This document shows positions 23,434 to 40,900 of a DNA stretch of 64,000 nt, piece by piece. The stretch covers positions 63,601,479 through 63,665,478 of the forward strand of contig NC_069125.1 of NCBI RefSeq assembly GCF_026914265.1, written 5' to 3'. The stretch's first letter is position 1. Each line of letters starts with the position of its first letter. The notes beneath the pieces are model-generated. The model saw only the letters and a program-made list of their open reading frames with translations. It was not told the origin of the DNA and made no database searches. The position numbers were made by a program, and so were the translations under genes. Source of the DNA: Mya arenaria (Eukaryota > Mollusca > Bivalvia > Myida > Myidae).

Positions 23434-26400
23434 ATGATGGAATCTGAAGAATTTGAAAGCTTGCGTCCGAAGACTGCTAGGAACATTTCTTCCCACGCCC
23501 CATGTACATATGAATCAACTAGGAGGCGCGTCGTTCCTGAAAAGCAAAGTGATGCAATTGAAGAGTCGATGCAACATGTGGACGCAATACAGAAGCTAGG
23601 GCTTACTCTTAGAACTGAGGGCAAAACAGTGAGTATCAATATGGCTGGATTGAAGTATAACTATACATAATTGCATAATTTTGTTCATGTGTAAAACATG
23701 CGTATGTGATAATGATTCAGCCTTTTTTGCAATTCCTCTTTAAGTTCACATACAGATGCTGATTAAAACAAAATGCATTACATGCACTTTGTTGATAATT
23801 TGTAAACTCGTTTTGCTTATTTTGAGCATGTTTTCATCTTTCTTTCACAATCAAAATTTTCTACTCAAATCATGCGGAAAAAACAACAAGCGATTTTGAG
23901 CATATGCTTCGCGATAAGGCCAAAGTAAAAGCCCCTTCAGGGCTTCTTCTATACATTTCAGTATTTGGGAGATTCATATCTTAGCTACAGGCAGTGAAGG
24001 AAAACATATGCCAATATATATTGTTCTTAATGTATGTGTTTTCATGGCAAGTAGCCGTAACCCTCTTTAACAAACAAATGGCATAGTCTAAGACATTATT
24101 TACGATTTACAGTATTATACTGTACCGATTCCGAACTTTTATAAGTTTTTTTTTAATTTAAAAGCCAAGATGCACTCCTACTCCCCAATGAGCAGTATCA
24201 CAATTAAAGCAATTGTTTTAATTTACGAAAAAAGGATATATAAATATATGTTTTTATGACGGACAACGTGTTTAAATCGAAAGAAAGGTGCAGAACGCAC
24301 GGTATTTCTGCCTTATGAGACAGTTCATCAGTGTAAACCTTTTAGGACTCACTAGTCACTTAATATTTGTGCGTTTTCTGCTATTAAATACACGATCATT
24401 TTTTTTTATCAGTAATGATGTTTTTTTATAAATATATAAAAAAAAGCTGGACTGCATTTGGTCAAAATTTCTTTACCAACTTGCATATCTGACGCCCAAG
24501 TAATATTTAGTAATATTTAGTAATTTAACAGTAAGATGTTTAAGCATTTCCTTTCATTCAAAACAAGAACGTCCAGACAAAAGTGGAAATGTAAATCTTC
24601 ACGAAGAAGGCAAATCATTAATGAATGCATCCCAAGGTGATGTCCAACATGAGAAAAGAAGGGCGCAAGAATTTGAGGCCAAATATAGAGAGCTGGTTAA
24701 AAAAGCTAAATCTGAGTTCTATAAACTTGAACAAGCCAATTTGAAATACAAGAATGATGCTAAGGTGTCTCAGGACATAATTTCTGACAAGGAAAATGAG
24801 ATTTGCGTTGTACGAAAGGAGCTAGAGCAGGCCGAATCGTTGTCAAAGAATCTGAATTCAAAATTAAAAGAAACAAAATCAGCATTTGAAAAAGCACTGC
24901 AAGACAAAGAAATTCTGCAGAAGGCATTGTGCTCATCGAGGGAAACGCTTAATGGAAGTGGAGGATCACCAGAAGAAGTAAATCATCTTCAAAAACAACT
25001 TGAATGTGTCCAAGCACGTTTGAAAAATGTCCAAGAAGAATTAAATGATACAAAACAAAGGTTTGTGATAGTATGTATTTGACATTTTATGTCTGTGTTT
25101 ATCTATGTTTTTAGAATACCTTTGAACGATGTACACTTATTACCGAAATTCTAACTATTGTTCGAAAAGTGATTTTACATTTGCAAAATACTTCCGGCTT
25201 GTTATGCACGCACATTATGCGTTTCATAAACCCAGGAACATTTCACTTATCACAACAGCCATCAGCAGTTACATACGGACAGTAAACATGACATTCCGGA
25301 ATTGAGCGACCGGAACAGACCCACAAAGCTGTCGGAGCGCTACTCGGAGCTGTACGACAACCAATGGACGGACGCCTTTGAGACGCTCGATAAAGTATAT
25401 GCAGACGAGAAGGAATCTATTTGCAGACTGATCAGTATCCTCTTGGTAAATAAAATACATTTTATGTTCACAATTTGGTTTGGTGCATTAATCCTTCAAT
25501 AATGTTATTATCTATACATATCTAAATTGCATTTAAAAAATCGAGGCATGGACACCTTTAGAAACGAGATCATGATTACTGTGTTATGTTTTTCCAATTC
25601 AGGAAACGAGCGCATTCTGTATGAAGCAATCTCAGAGACAGCTAGCAAGGATCAAGTCGGCTGTTATTGCATCTGATGATAAGGTAAAGCATCTAACAAA
25701 CGTTTTAAGTAATAGAAATATAATTATCATAATATACTTCTCTTTTGAAACGGTCTTCTTTTTCAGGATTCGTCACTTCCTGTCCTCGTCAGCAAACAAC
25801 TCGGAGATTGCCGTAAAGCCGTCGCTGAGACTTCTGGCAAAAACATGATACAGGTAGATAACACAATATTTGGATCTTCAACTTTGATTGCCATTTGAAA
25901 TGGTTACATAAATAAGAATGGTTTTGTTTGTGACTCTTAAAAAATAGTTTGCTCAAATACTTACTTTTGTTACATCGTTTTCGGCATTGAACAAACCTGT
26001 TTTATACAATTCACACTGTTAAAAAGATAAAAAGCAGACAGTAAAATTATATGGACTTAGTAATTTATGAAATATAAAATGCAATTATTAAGATAGTGCA
26101 CCGTATTTGTTGCAGGAATACATATGTCAATTACGTCAGTCAACATCCAGAACTGCAAAAGATGCCGTATGTGTTAAAGATTTTGTAGAAGAATGTTTCA
26201 ACATTTGCTGGTTGATGAGCATACACGATCCACCAGTAGTCCTCGATGAGGATTTTCAGTCTGGAGGCAGGTTTGATTCAGAAATATACAAGGCCTACAC
26301 AAAGAGTGGTCCCACAAACGACTTTCTTGTGTGGCCCGCCATGTTCCTTCATAAAGGTGGCCCTGTGCTGTGTAAAGGCGTCGCTCAGGCTCGGGGGAAA

Positions 26401-26819
26401 ATACAACCAATTCATGACCCTAAACCTGAATTATCACGGAGCAAGACTAAGAAGCCATCTTCCCACCACCTTCCAACCCCAGCGACGGCGCGTCCAAGCT
26501 CTGCCAGGTCGTCATTGAAGCGTCCTTATTCTGGCAATCTAGAGTGAGGAATGGATCGGAAAATGACTCCGGTATGAATACGAAACCGACAGTGCAACAT
26601 TCATCATCCAGAAAGCTACCAGTTGCGCAAACATTTGATCGCGATGAACATCAGCATTATATGGACATACCACAAGATAAAATAACAACAGCAGAAGATG
26701 TTAACAGATTGCTTACACTTTTGGCCAAAAATAACAATAGTTACTACATAGTTGAAAAAATCATGGGTAAAGACAAGTTCAAAAAATGTCTAGAGTATAT
26801 TAAAAAAACGTATGGCTAA
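23434..26819 (+). pseudogene. SPATA18: Mitochondria-eating protein-like, copy 3 (damaged)
   Basis: Exons correspond to 23434-23628, 24567-25060, 25259-25445, 25603-25683, 25767-25853 and 26116-26547. The acceptor before the coiled-coil exon reads AAAACAA where copies 2 and 4 have AAACAG. The nearest AG, one base later, shifts the frame into a stop within nine codons. Inside that exon 21 nt are missing in frame relative to copy 2. The next exon has lost the usual acceptor (CATTTCAC instead of CATTTCAG), but an AG 12 nt downstream keeps phase. The MIEAP domain core is intact (GGRFDSEIYKAYTKSGP, LCKGVAQ), but a deletion after KRPYSGNLE causes a stop at 26545-26547. The lost tail is still readable in another frame to 26819 (VEKIMGKDKFKKCLEYI). 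A truncated protein or an alternative splice form remains possible. Confidence 0.8.
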
Positions 26820-27147
26820 CGTGAACATTCTGGGTCCGGAATGAATGACAATTGTATAATTCACCTGTGTTTAAGTAGTACTTTAATATATTTTGTTAAT
26901 GTTGATGTATGTCTGTGCTAAGATATCAGAAACTGCTCAAGTGTTCTGGGATTTCACTATTAATCGTACCAAGACTGTTCTAACTGTACCCCTTTTCAAA
27001 ACTAAGTACAATTATCTTTTAGAGAGTAGCTTTTAATGTAACTTGTCAGTTTTGGTACTGGACCTTTTGTTCTTGGTTCAATAGTATTTGCGTTTGATGT
27101 TTTATTGTATTAATTAATATTTAATTATGCATTGTATTTGTATTTGT
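26820..27147 (+). other. 3' flank of copy 3, duplicate of copy 2 flank
   Basis: It resembles 16926-17270 after copy 2, for example TGTTTAAGTAGTACTT and GTTGATGTATGTCTGTG. The homology breaks at about 27147, where an internal exon fragment starts. Confidence 0.6.
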
Positions 27148-27300
27148 TTGGCAGGTTTGATTCAGAAATATACAAGGCCTACACAAAGAGTGGTCCCACA
27201 AACGACTTTCTTGTGTGGCCCGCCATGTTCCTTCATAAAGGTGGCCCTGTGCTGTGCAAAGGCGTAGCTCAGGCTCGGGTGAAAATACAACCAACCTGTA
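27148..27300 (+). pseudogene. MIEAP-like terminal-exon fragment (copy 5)
   Basis: About 150 bases are almost identical to the centre of the last exon of copy 3 (26265-26402), from GCAGGTTTGATTCAG through the motif encoding GPTNDFLVWPAMFLHKGGP to AAAATACAACCAA. It has no upstream exons and both ends are abrupt. The left junction happens to create TTTGGCAG, an acceptor-like sequence. It is a partial duplication or gene-conversion scar within the flank of copy 3. Confidence 0.85.
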
Positions 27301-28100
27301 CTTTTCGTGAAGTTTCAATGTGGATGAACCCATTTTTTTTAAATAATTGAAATTCATGACATATTTCGTTTTATTGAATCATCGATCGTACCAAATTTTA
27401 GCACTTACTAGCATAAAACTGATTCATACATACAGAGATGCAATTGTTAATAAAGACCACTCGAGGACTTACCCCATTTACAGTAAATACAAACATTTAT
27501 TTGCGTATATTAGAGTATTTTGTCGGTCTGTTTACATGATCTGTAAGAGTCGTATTTTTCCATACTTTTCCGCTGTTTCCTCTGCAGATGCGCAAAATAA
27601 CTATGATTTACAGCTAAGGGTACCGTAATCTAGAGGCAGTTGAAGCCTACGTCATGAACCCGGGTTTAAAATGGATGTGTAATCAGCTATCGAATCTCAT
27701 TGACAAACAACTATTAAATACACACTTAAAATATTTATGCGACAACATTGAAATAAAGATTAAGCATTTACATTAAATATTTTACTTCAGTTATCTCTTT
27801 TTCTAATATAAGAACAAGCAAGCACGCTTCAGTATCAAAATGTGTGTTGTTTGTTGATTTCTTTTTTAATGCGAAAATAGATGAGAATAGCGTAATAGAA
27901 AGAGCTTTTATATACTATCATTATGAATGGCAAAATTAACGACGTCATCCCGTACTTTGCAAGGATACCGAGGTTAATATGTTAATCCAATTATTTATAT
28001 TGTATTACCAAAAAGATTTACTGATTTTTAACGAAAACTACCCTAAAACTTTATATATCAGTGCTTTTTCCTTTATTTAGGCCATTTTTTATTAATTGGT
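27300..28100. repeat. Segmental duplicate of 17590-18670
   Basis: This is the copy 3 counterpart of the DNA downstream of copy 2, with the same ordered anchors (GTATTTTGTCGGTCTGT, GAACAAGCAAGCAC, GATGAGAATAGCGT, TCAGTGCTTTTTCC). The similarity is cut at about 28100 by the insertion of the next element. Confidence 0.75.
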
Positions 28101-28103
28101 TAA

Positions 28104-29767
28104 GGCCACACCAAATTGATATTTCGTTCCGCGGATTTACCGCTCCTATTTTTTTGAAAATGTAAAAAAAATATTTTTATTTTTTTTGTGCGCCGGCACC
28201 TTCATTTTGATCGCCAAGCAGATTTTTTTCAGGTAATAATTTATTAAAAGGCTAAAAATAATCAAGTATAATTTTTCTACGCTAGTTTTCGTGTTTTTGT
28301 AAAGGGAAGTTACCGATGCGTAGTGTTTTTATACTGTATATCGATCGGTTTAGCATGGGTTTCAATAAATTCAATCAAAATGGCGGCTTCCGGTATAATC
28401 AATGTGGCTCGAATTTTAGAAATTAAATCTAATTTTTGACAATCAATATGTTTTGAGTATGCTTGAAGTCATTGTTGATCGTCTCATGCACTAAAGGATC
28501 ATTATTTAAAGCAGTCATTATGCAATAAAGCATGTGTATCTGAGACAGGTAGCGATTTTATTGCGTAATTAGTGACTCGTTTTGACTGGAAATCGGACAG
28601 GTCAACTTAACTGTAACATGAGTCAATGTTTGGTCCAAATTGATGTATCAAGCTCATTTTTGATCAAATTCTGACAAAACAACAGTTTTGAACAAATATC
28701 TTTTCACAAATAGCGATATAAACACTGGTCTGGATATACCTCAACATAAGTAAGCCTAAGTTTATCACCTTATATTTTGTTTTTATTTGCAGCATAATCC
28801 GGGATTGTAATGCACTTGTCAATTGTAACCACTGCCCCGCCCACCCCTCGCCCTTGTTCCAGGAGTATACCGGGGACAACAGAGGCAATGGGCTGTGTTT
28901 TGACCTTTCAGGTGGCCCTGCAGTGCCTAGTGAATGTGGTTTTGTCTTCATATTGAAAATAGTCGGGAATGGGCCTCACATAGGTATTCGGGGTTGCGGG
29001 GCCATTTGGCAGGGATTTTACCAGCAGTGTGTCCCTGCAGGTCGGGTATTTTACCCGGGTTTTGAGAGACCGGAAGTCAAAGTCCCCGCTATTCCGGACT
29101 TAGGGGGGGGGGGGGCATATACAATTGGCTGGTGCATAAAAACATCTAAATAATAAAAAAGTACTCTGAAAAATACCCTTGTTCTTTTTGTTTTAATAAG
29201 CACATGCCATTGCATTTCCTGTGACAATAAAAACAAAATTTAGTCTATGTTATATGGAGTCTGATGTTTGATGATGCCTGTGTAAGTGATCATTTTTTAC
29301 AAATCCAAAATCAATCCTAAGTTATGTCTAAATACAGTTGCATAATTATGATGTTAAACTGATTCAGGTAGATTTATATAAGTCGTTTCAAACTTTTTAC
29401 TAAAAGCAGGGTTATTTACTATTATGAATGATCGTCATATTAAAGTACATTTTAATTATATAAGAAATTAGATTTATCCATATAATGTTTGTACTAAACA
29501 CGGACGAATAAATAGTATGTTTTCTGACATTTTCCCAATGTCCATTAGAGGTTCAGTTCAAGATGGCATTAAAATGGGTTTTAGGGCAATTATTTTGAAC
29601 AATCTTTCTTATTTATATTGAATAATAAGGAAAAATGTATTTTTCGCTCTTCGCTCGCTTCGGTTTTTATGAAAACTGACAAACTTTTATTTTATTTTTT
29701 TTTCGCTCGCTCGCTCCAATTTTTTTTGGCAAAAATCCGAGGAACTAAACATTAATTTGGTGTGGCC
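28104..29767. mobile_element. Harbinger-like non-autonomous DNA transposon (1664 bp)
   Basis: The ends are GGCCACACCAAATTGAT on the left and its near reverse complement ATTAATTTGGTGTGGCC on the right. Further inverted similarity extends about 20 bases (TTTCGTTCCGCGGATTT against AATCCGAGGAACTAAAC). TAA flanks both ends (28101-28103, 29768-29770). A 3-bp TWA-type duplication is the hallmark of PIF/Harbinger elements. The interior holds CGCTCGCT runs, a poly-G tract at 29103-29114 and no transposase. The insertion splits the segmental duplicate downstream of copy 3. Confidence 0.7.
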
Positions 29768-29770
29768 TAA

Positions 29771-30430
29771 CGGATTTTTTTTTTTAAATAATGTTTGACG
29801 AGTGGTGTGAAAACAAAAGGATTTCATACTCATACTATTATTTGTATTTTTCATAGCGTTTGTGGCGAAACCCAAAACCAAAAGATCAAAATAACAACAG
29901 ACAGGAAAGACAAGTTCATAGATACATATGAATGACATTTGAAAAGCTTAAGTACGTTTTGATTTATATGCAACACATTGTTTTCAATGCCTCAATATTA
30001 TAATGAATATTGATATGTTCTCACTTTGTCATACACATATGTTTGGCTTTATAGTCCAATTTTCTCTCCTACCAATTTCAAATTCAAATTAATGTAATTA
30101 TTATATATGCATTTTATACACTTCCACCTTAAAATAATGCCACATTTTAAGTCAATATTATTACAAAGTTTCAGTTTTACTGTCACTTTTTGTTGATGTT
30201 TTTTGAAGCACATCCTTACTGCCAGAGTTTTCCTATTTGCAACACTATTTCCACATATCAACCTTACAACGAATATGCATGTGTCTCCTTATTGCTGGGC
30301 ACTACTTCTATACAGAAAAAGCACAATGTAACAAATTTCACTAACTCAATTATTTATTAAATGGAATAAGGAAATGTAAATAATAAAAATGACTTTATAT
30401 TCAGTAATGAATTCTTTGAAGTTAAGATAT
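29771..30430. other. Intergenic, nothing recognised
   Basis: AT-rich spacer with no supported gene or repeat. Confidence 0.5.
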
Positions 30431-30436
30431 TTCACT

Positions 30437-30453
30437 GCACACACACGCACGCA

Positions 30454-30485
<32 letters not shown>

Positions 30486-31525
30486 CACACACAATAACTA
30501 ATACGTACTCACACACTAGCTTAAATGTACGCATACAATAGCTAATACGTACGCACAAAATAGCTCATTCGTACGCACACAATAGCTTATTCGTACGCAT
30601 ACACTAGTTTATACGTACGCACACAATAGCTAATTTCTACGCACACAATAGCTAATTCGTACGCACACAATAGCTAATTCGTACGCACACACTAGCTTAT
30701 TCGTACAAACTCACTAGTTCATACGTACGCACACAATAGCTAATTCGTACGCACACAATAGTTTATACGTACGCCCACAATAGCTAATTCTTACACACAC
30801 AATAGCTTATTCGTACGCACACAATAGCTAATTCGTACGCACACAATAGCTTATTCGTACGTACACACTAGTTTATACGTAAGCACACTATAGCTAATTC
30901 GTACGCGCACAATGGTTTATACGTACGCACACAATAGCTTATTTGTACGCACACAAAAGCTTAAACGTGTGCATACAATATCTAATCCGTACGTGCGCGC
31001 ACAATAGCTAATACGTACGCACACACTAGCTAATACGTACGCACACAATAGCTAATACGTACGCACACACTAGCTAATACGTACGCACACACTAGCTAAT
31101 ACGTACGCACACACTAGCTAATACGTACGCACACAATAGCTAATTCGTACGCACCCAATATCTAATACGTACGCACACACTAGCTTAAATGTACACATGC
31201 AATAGCTAATACGTACGCACACAATAGCTAATACGTACGCACAAAATAGCTAATACGTACGCACACAATAGCTAATACGTACGCACACAATAGCTAATTC
31301 GTACGCACCCAATATCTAATACGTACGCACACACTAGCTTAAATGTACACATGCAATAGCTAATACGTACGCACACAATAGCTAATATGTACAATAGCTG
31401 CAAACAACTCCGTATACGTACGCATACAATTTCCCGTTTTTTTCGTGCACCATGTTAAAATACATACACTAGCTAATATAGCTTAAATAGTTAATATGTA
31501 CGCAAACAATCGTACGCACTAGCGG
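30437..31525. repeat. Minisatellite, about 22-bp unit, with (CACG)n/(CA)n leader
   Basis: After a short CACG/CA run (30437-30493), about 45 copies of a 22-base unit, ACGTACGCACACAATAGCTAAT, follow with variants (TTCGTACG, ACTAGCTT). Two longer segments near 31141-31205 and 31287-31352 are near-identical, showing a larger internal duplication of about 145 bases. GTACGTAC-type palindromic steps occur in each unit. Confidence 0.95.
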
Positions 31526-31594
31526 ATGTATTTGGAAGTGTAATGGCCTTGTTCTGGTTCCCGTTTTCATCTTCGTGAAGTAGTGACAGGCCGC

Positions 31595-31855
31595 AACATT
31601 AAGAAACACGGAGTTGGAACGCAATTATATGACTTCCTCGTAGGTAAAAAAATAATATTATTTTTATGTATTTACGGGTTTATACTATATATTGATATGT
31701 TCTAGATTTAAAATATATTTTTCTATAAATAAACTGTTTGGTAAAATCAAATTTTGGTTTTACTTCCGGATTGGGCATTCCATGCAATCGTTTATTGACT
31801 TTCGTTTCCAGTACTATCAAACGTTTAAATAAGTATGGCGACGTCGTGTTGCAAT
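31595..31855 (+). repeat. Upstream duplicate block of MIEAP-like copy 4 (pairs with 22105-22400)
   Basis: About 260 bases match the block at 22.1-22.4 kb (GTTCTAGATTTAAAATA, TTTTACTTCCGGATTGGG, ACTTTCGTTTCCAGTACTA). It marks the left side of the duplicate that carries copy 4. Confidence 0.85.
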
Positions 31856-31869
31856 ATTCGAAAGTATGT

Positions 31870-37065
<5,196 letters not shown>

Positions 37066-37369
37066 CTTTATTTTTATAAAAATCAAGTATATGTAGTTGT
37101 CTGAAACAGAAATCTTAGCTATAAAAAGTACTTGAAGTATAGATTTTTGAAATGGGATAAATACTTTAATGTCTTTCGCTTAACTGTGATGCATTGTTAT
37201 TAAATAAAAATTATATTAATAACACCAAAAAGCCGAACTGGAATAAGAGATAAATTAACTACCTGTTTTAAATAGAAAATTATGTTCGAGCTCGAGCTCG
37301 AGATAGATGTTGCTGTTTTTTAGTTGTAGATAATTGCGTAATTGATTTGAAACAAAACCCCATCCTTTT

Positions 37370-37922
37370 CTATTTACCTCAATAGTAGAGTATTAATACT
37401 TTATACCACATACACATGAAATATTGCAACGTTTGATATGGCATTCTAATCATGTACTACTGTACATGTTACTATAAATAATATGACCTTATATGTTCAA
37501 GTACGAAGATCTACATTTATTCACTATTGATAACTATGACCTTGGAGTATTTCTTGGTCCCGGCTATAACTAAGTTTCGCTATTTTGCCAGTTTATTTGA
37601 TAATATGATAATAAGGCGTCTTGAAACAGGAATTTGATCTGTAACGTAGAAGAAAAAACAAACACATTTATGGCAATAGTTATACTTTTATATCAATAGA
37701 AATGTGTGAAATTGAAATGATAAAAAAGTGACGGTAATCTTGTAGTGTGCGATATTTCTAACTTTGTTCTTCTAAAGGAGGTTTGTCGTTGATCAAGCAG
37801 GCAATTTAAGATTTTACTGATCCGGATCAAACATAGATACTGGATGCATAATAAGACCATGTAATATTTTCCACCATTGCACGCTTTAGCATGGGGCCAC
37901 TGTAAACTTTTGACGCTCATTA
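37370..37922 (+). promoter_or_regulatory. Upstream region of MIEAP-like copy 4, shared with copy 3
   Basis: Near-identical counterpart of 22890-23433. The giant AGT array ends only about 860 bases upstream of the first exon of copy 4. A promoter function is inferred from position only. Confidence 0.35.
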
Positions 37923-40900
37923 ATGATGGAATCTGAAGAATTTGAAAGCTTGCGTCCGAAGACTGCTAGAAACATTTCCTCCCATGGCCAATGTTCATAT
38001 GAATCAACTAGGAGGTGCGTCGTTCCTGAAAAGCAAAGTGATGCAATTGAAGAGTTGATGCAACATGTGGACGCAATACAGAAGTTAGGGCCTACTCTAA
38101 GAACCCTGGGCAAAACAGTAAGTATCAATATGGCTGGATTGAAGTATGACTATACAAAATTGCATATTTAATTCAGGTAGTAAAGCATGCATATGTGATA
38201 AATGATTTAATCTTATTTGCAATTTCTCATTCAATGAAGTTCACATATTGATACTGAATAGATCGAAAGGCATAACATGCGCTCTGTAAATATTTTTTAA
38301 ACGCGTTTTGCTTTTTTTAGGATGCTTACGCCTTTCTTTCACAATCAAAATCAAAAGGGCGTCAGCCCCCTGCGTTCTAAATACTTCTTCATTTTTCTAC
38401 TCAAATTCTGCGAAACAAATACTTTCAAGGAATTTTGAGCATATGATTCGCGAGTAATGCCAATGTTTAGGTTTTTTCGTACCGCATTCCACCCTCTTGA
38501 GTCCAGTGGACTCCTTCAAACAACATTGAAGACAGCGAACCCAAATGGGGTATAACAGCCTCAAGCGAAAAGAGAAGTCAAATTAAGTAAGGATATAAAA
38601 AGGCCAAGTTCTCAAAAGTAAGGCTGTTTATAGTCAGAAGTAAACACTTGAGAAGGCAGAAGTAAGCAAGTTGGAATTATTTGAAGAGAAGCGTCCCTTC
38701 AGGGCTACTTTACGTGTCATTATTTTGGGGATTCATATTTTAGATACAGGCATTGAAGGAAAACGTATGGCGATATGTATTGTTTTGAATGTGTGTGTTT
38801 TCATGACAATCTGAACAAATAGCGATAACCCCTTTTAACTAACAAATGTCATAGTCTAAGACATTATTTACTACTACTATAATATACCAATTCCGAATAT
38901 CTATACATTTCAAAGATAATTAAGCTATGAGCTGCACCTTGTCTTAAATGCTATAAAATGTTGTTATAAAAAGTGTGAAAGTAAAAACAAGGTAAAATAC
39001 ATTTAAATCAGTACCCTAATTTAACACGCTATACAATTAGCTAAATATCTAAATACCAATAATGTATAGAGTTTTTTTTATAAAAAGCTGGATTCGCGTT
39101 CGGTCAAAATTTCTTCACCAACATGCATAGCTGGTGCACTAGCAATATTTAGTAATTAAACAGTAAAATGTTCAAGAATATATACTTTCATTCTAAACAG
39201 GAAAGTGAATACAGAAGTCTTATTCGAACTCTTAAAGGTGGAAATGAAAATCTCGAAAAGGAAATCAAACCTTTAAGAATGAATGGATCTCCAAGTGATG
39301 TCGAAGATGAAAAAAGAAGAGCGCAAGAATTTGAGGCCAAATATAGAGATCTGGCTAAAAGGGCTAAGTCTGAGATAATTATACTTGAAGGAGCCAAATT
39401 GAAATACAAGAATGAAGCTAAGATGTCTCAGGACATAATTTCTGATAAGGAAAATGAGATTTGCGTTGTACGAAAGGAGCTGGAGCAGGCCAAATCGTTG
39501 TGGAAGAATCTGAATTCAAAATTAAAAGAAACAGAATCAGAACTTGATAAAGTACTACAGGACAAAGAAATTCTGCAGAAGGCATTGCACTCATCGAGGG
39601 AAACGCTAAATGAAAGTGAAAAGGATATTCAAAGGGAAGTTTCAAAATCCAATGAAAGAGAAAGATCATGCAAACAACAACTTGAACGCGTCAGAACCGA
39701 ATTGAGGGACGTTAAACATGAGTTGGATAACACGAAAAAGGACAATGAATTACTGCAAAAAACATTGAAAACATCGGAACATAAATTTCGCCATGAGGTA
39801 GAGCGTCTTCAAGAGAAATTGTTTATATTAACTGAGGAAAAGAGAGAATGCATGAACTATCATAATCAAGTCAGAAGAATGCGAAGAATCGAAGATTCAA
39901 GTACTCATTCAATAAAAGGAAATATATCTGAGTCTAGTGCAAGAGAAAATACACTCTTAAAACAACTTGAATGTCTCCAAGCACGTCTGAGAAATGTCCA
40001 AGAAGAATTGAATGATACAAAAGAAAGGTTTGTGATTGTATGTATTTAACGTTTTATGTCTGTGTTTTGTATGCTTTAAGAATAAATTTTAACAGTGTTC
40101 AGCGTATAACGGATAAATATTGTTCGAAAAGTGTTTTAACATTTGCAAAATACTTCGAGCTTGTTATACACGCATGCTATGCTTTTCATAAACTCAGGAA
40201 CATTTCAGATGTCACAACAACCATTGGCAATCACATACGGACATTAAACCTGACATTCCGCGATTGAGCGACTGGAACAGACCCACGAAGATGGCGGAGC
40301 GCTACAAAGTACTGTACGACAATCAATGGACGGACGCCTTCGAGACGCTTGATAAAGTATATTTAGACGAGAAGGAAACTACTGACAGACTGATAAGTAT
40401 CCTTTTGGTAAATCGATTACATTCTGTATCAATCATTTTGTTTGGTGCATTAATCCTTTCTTAACTTTATTATCTATATATATCTAAAATGAATTTAAAA
40501 ATTCGAGACATGAACACCTTTAAAAACAAGATCATGATGATTTTGTTTTGTTTTTCGAATTCAGGAAACGAGCACATTCTGTATGAAGCAATCTCAGATA
40601 CAGTTGGCAATGATCAAGTCGGCTGTTATTGCATCTGCTGACAGGGTAAAGCATCTAACAAATATGTAAAGAAATATGAATTATGTTATCCTTATTTGTA
40701 TATCGTAATATACCTCTCTTTTGAAACTGTTTACTTTTTCAGGATTCGTCACTACCCGTCATTGTAAGCAAACAACTCAAAGAATGCCGTAAAGCTGTCG
40801 CTGAGACTGCTGGCAAGAACATACTACAGGTCTGAGATTCTATAGATAATAATATATTTATGTTGTCAACTTGGTTGGCTATTTAAAATAGTTCAAATGA

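Noticed and set aside
28854-29153. 99-codon frame inside the Harbinger-like element
   Set aside because: It includes a poly-G tract read as Gly and shows no similarity to transposases or other known families.
30437-31525. CRISPR-like look of regularly spaced repeats
   Set aside because: There are no unique spacers and no cas genes. The units are contiguous minisatellite copies in eukaryotic DNA.
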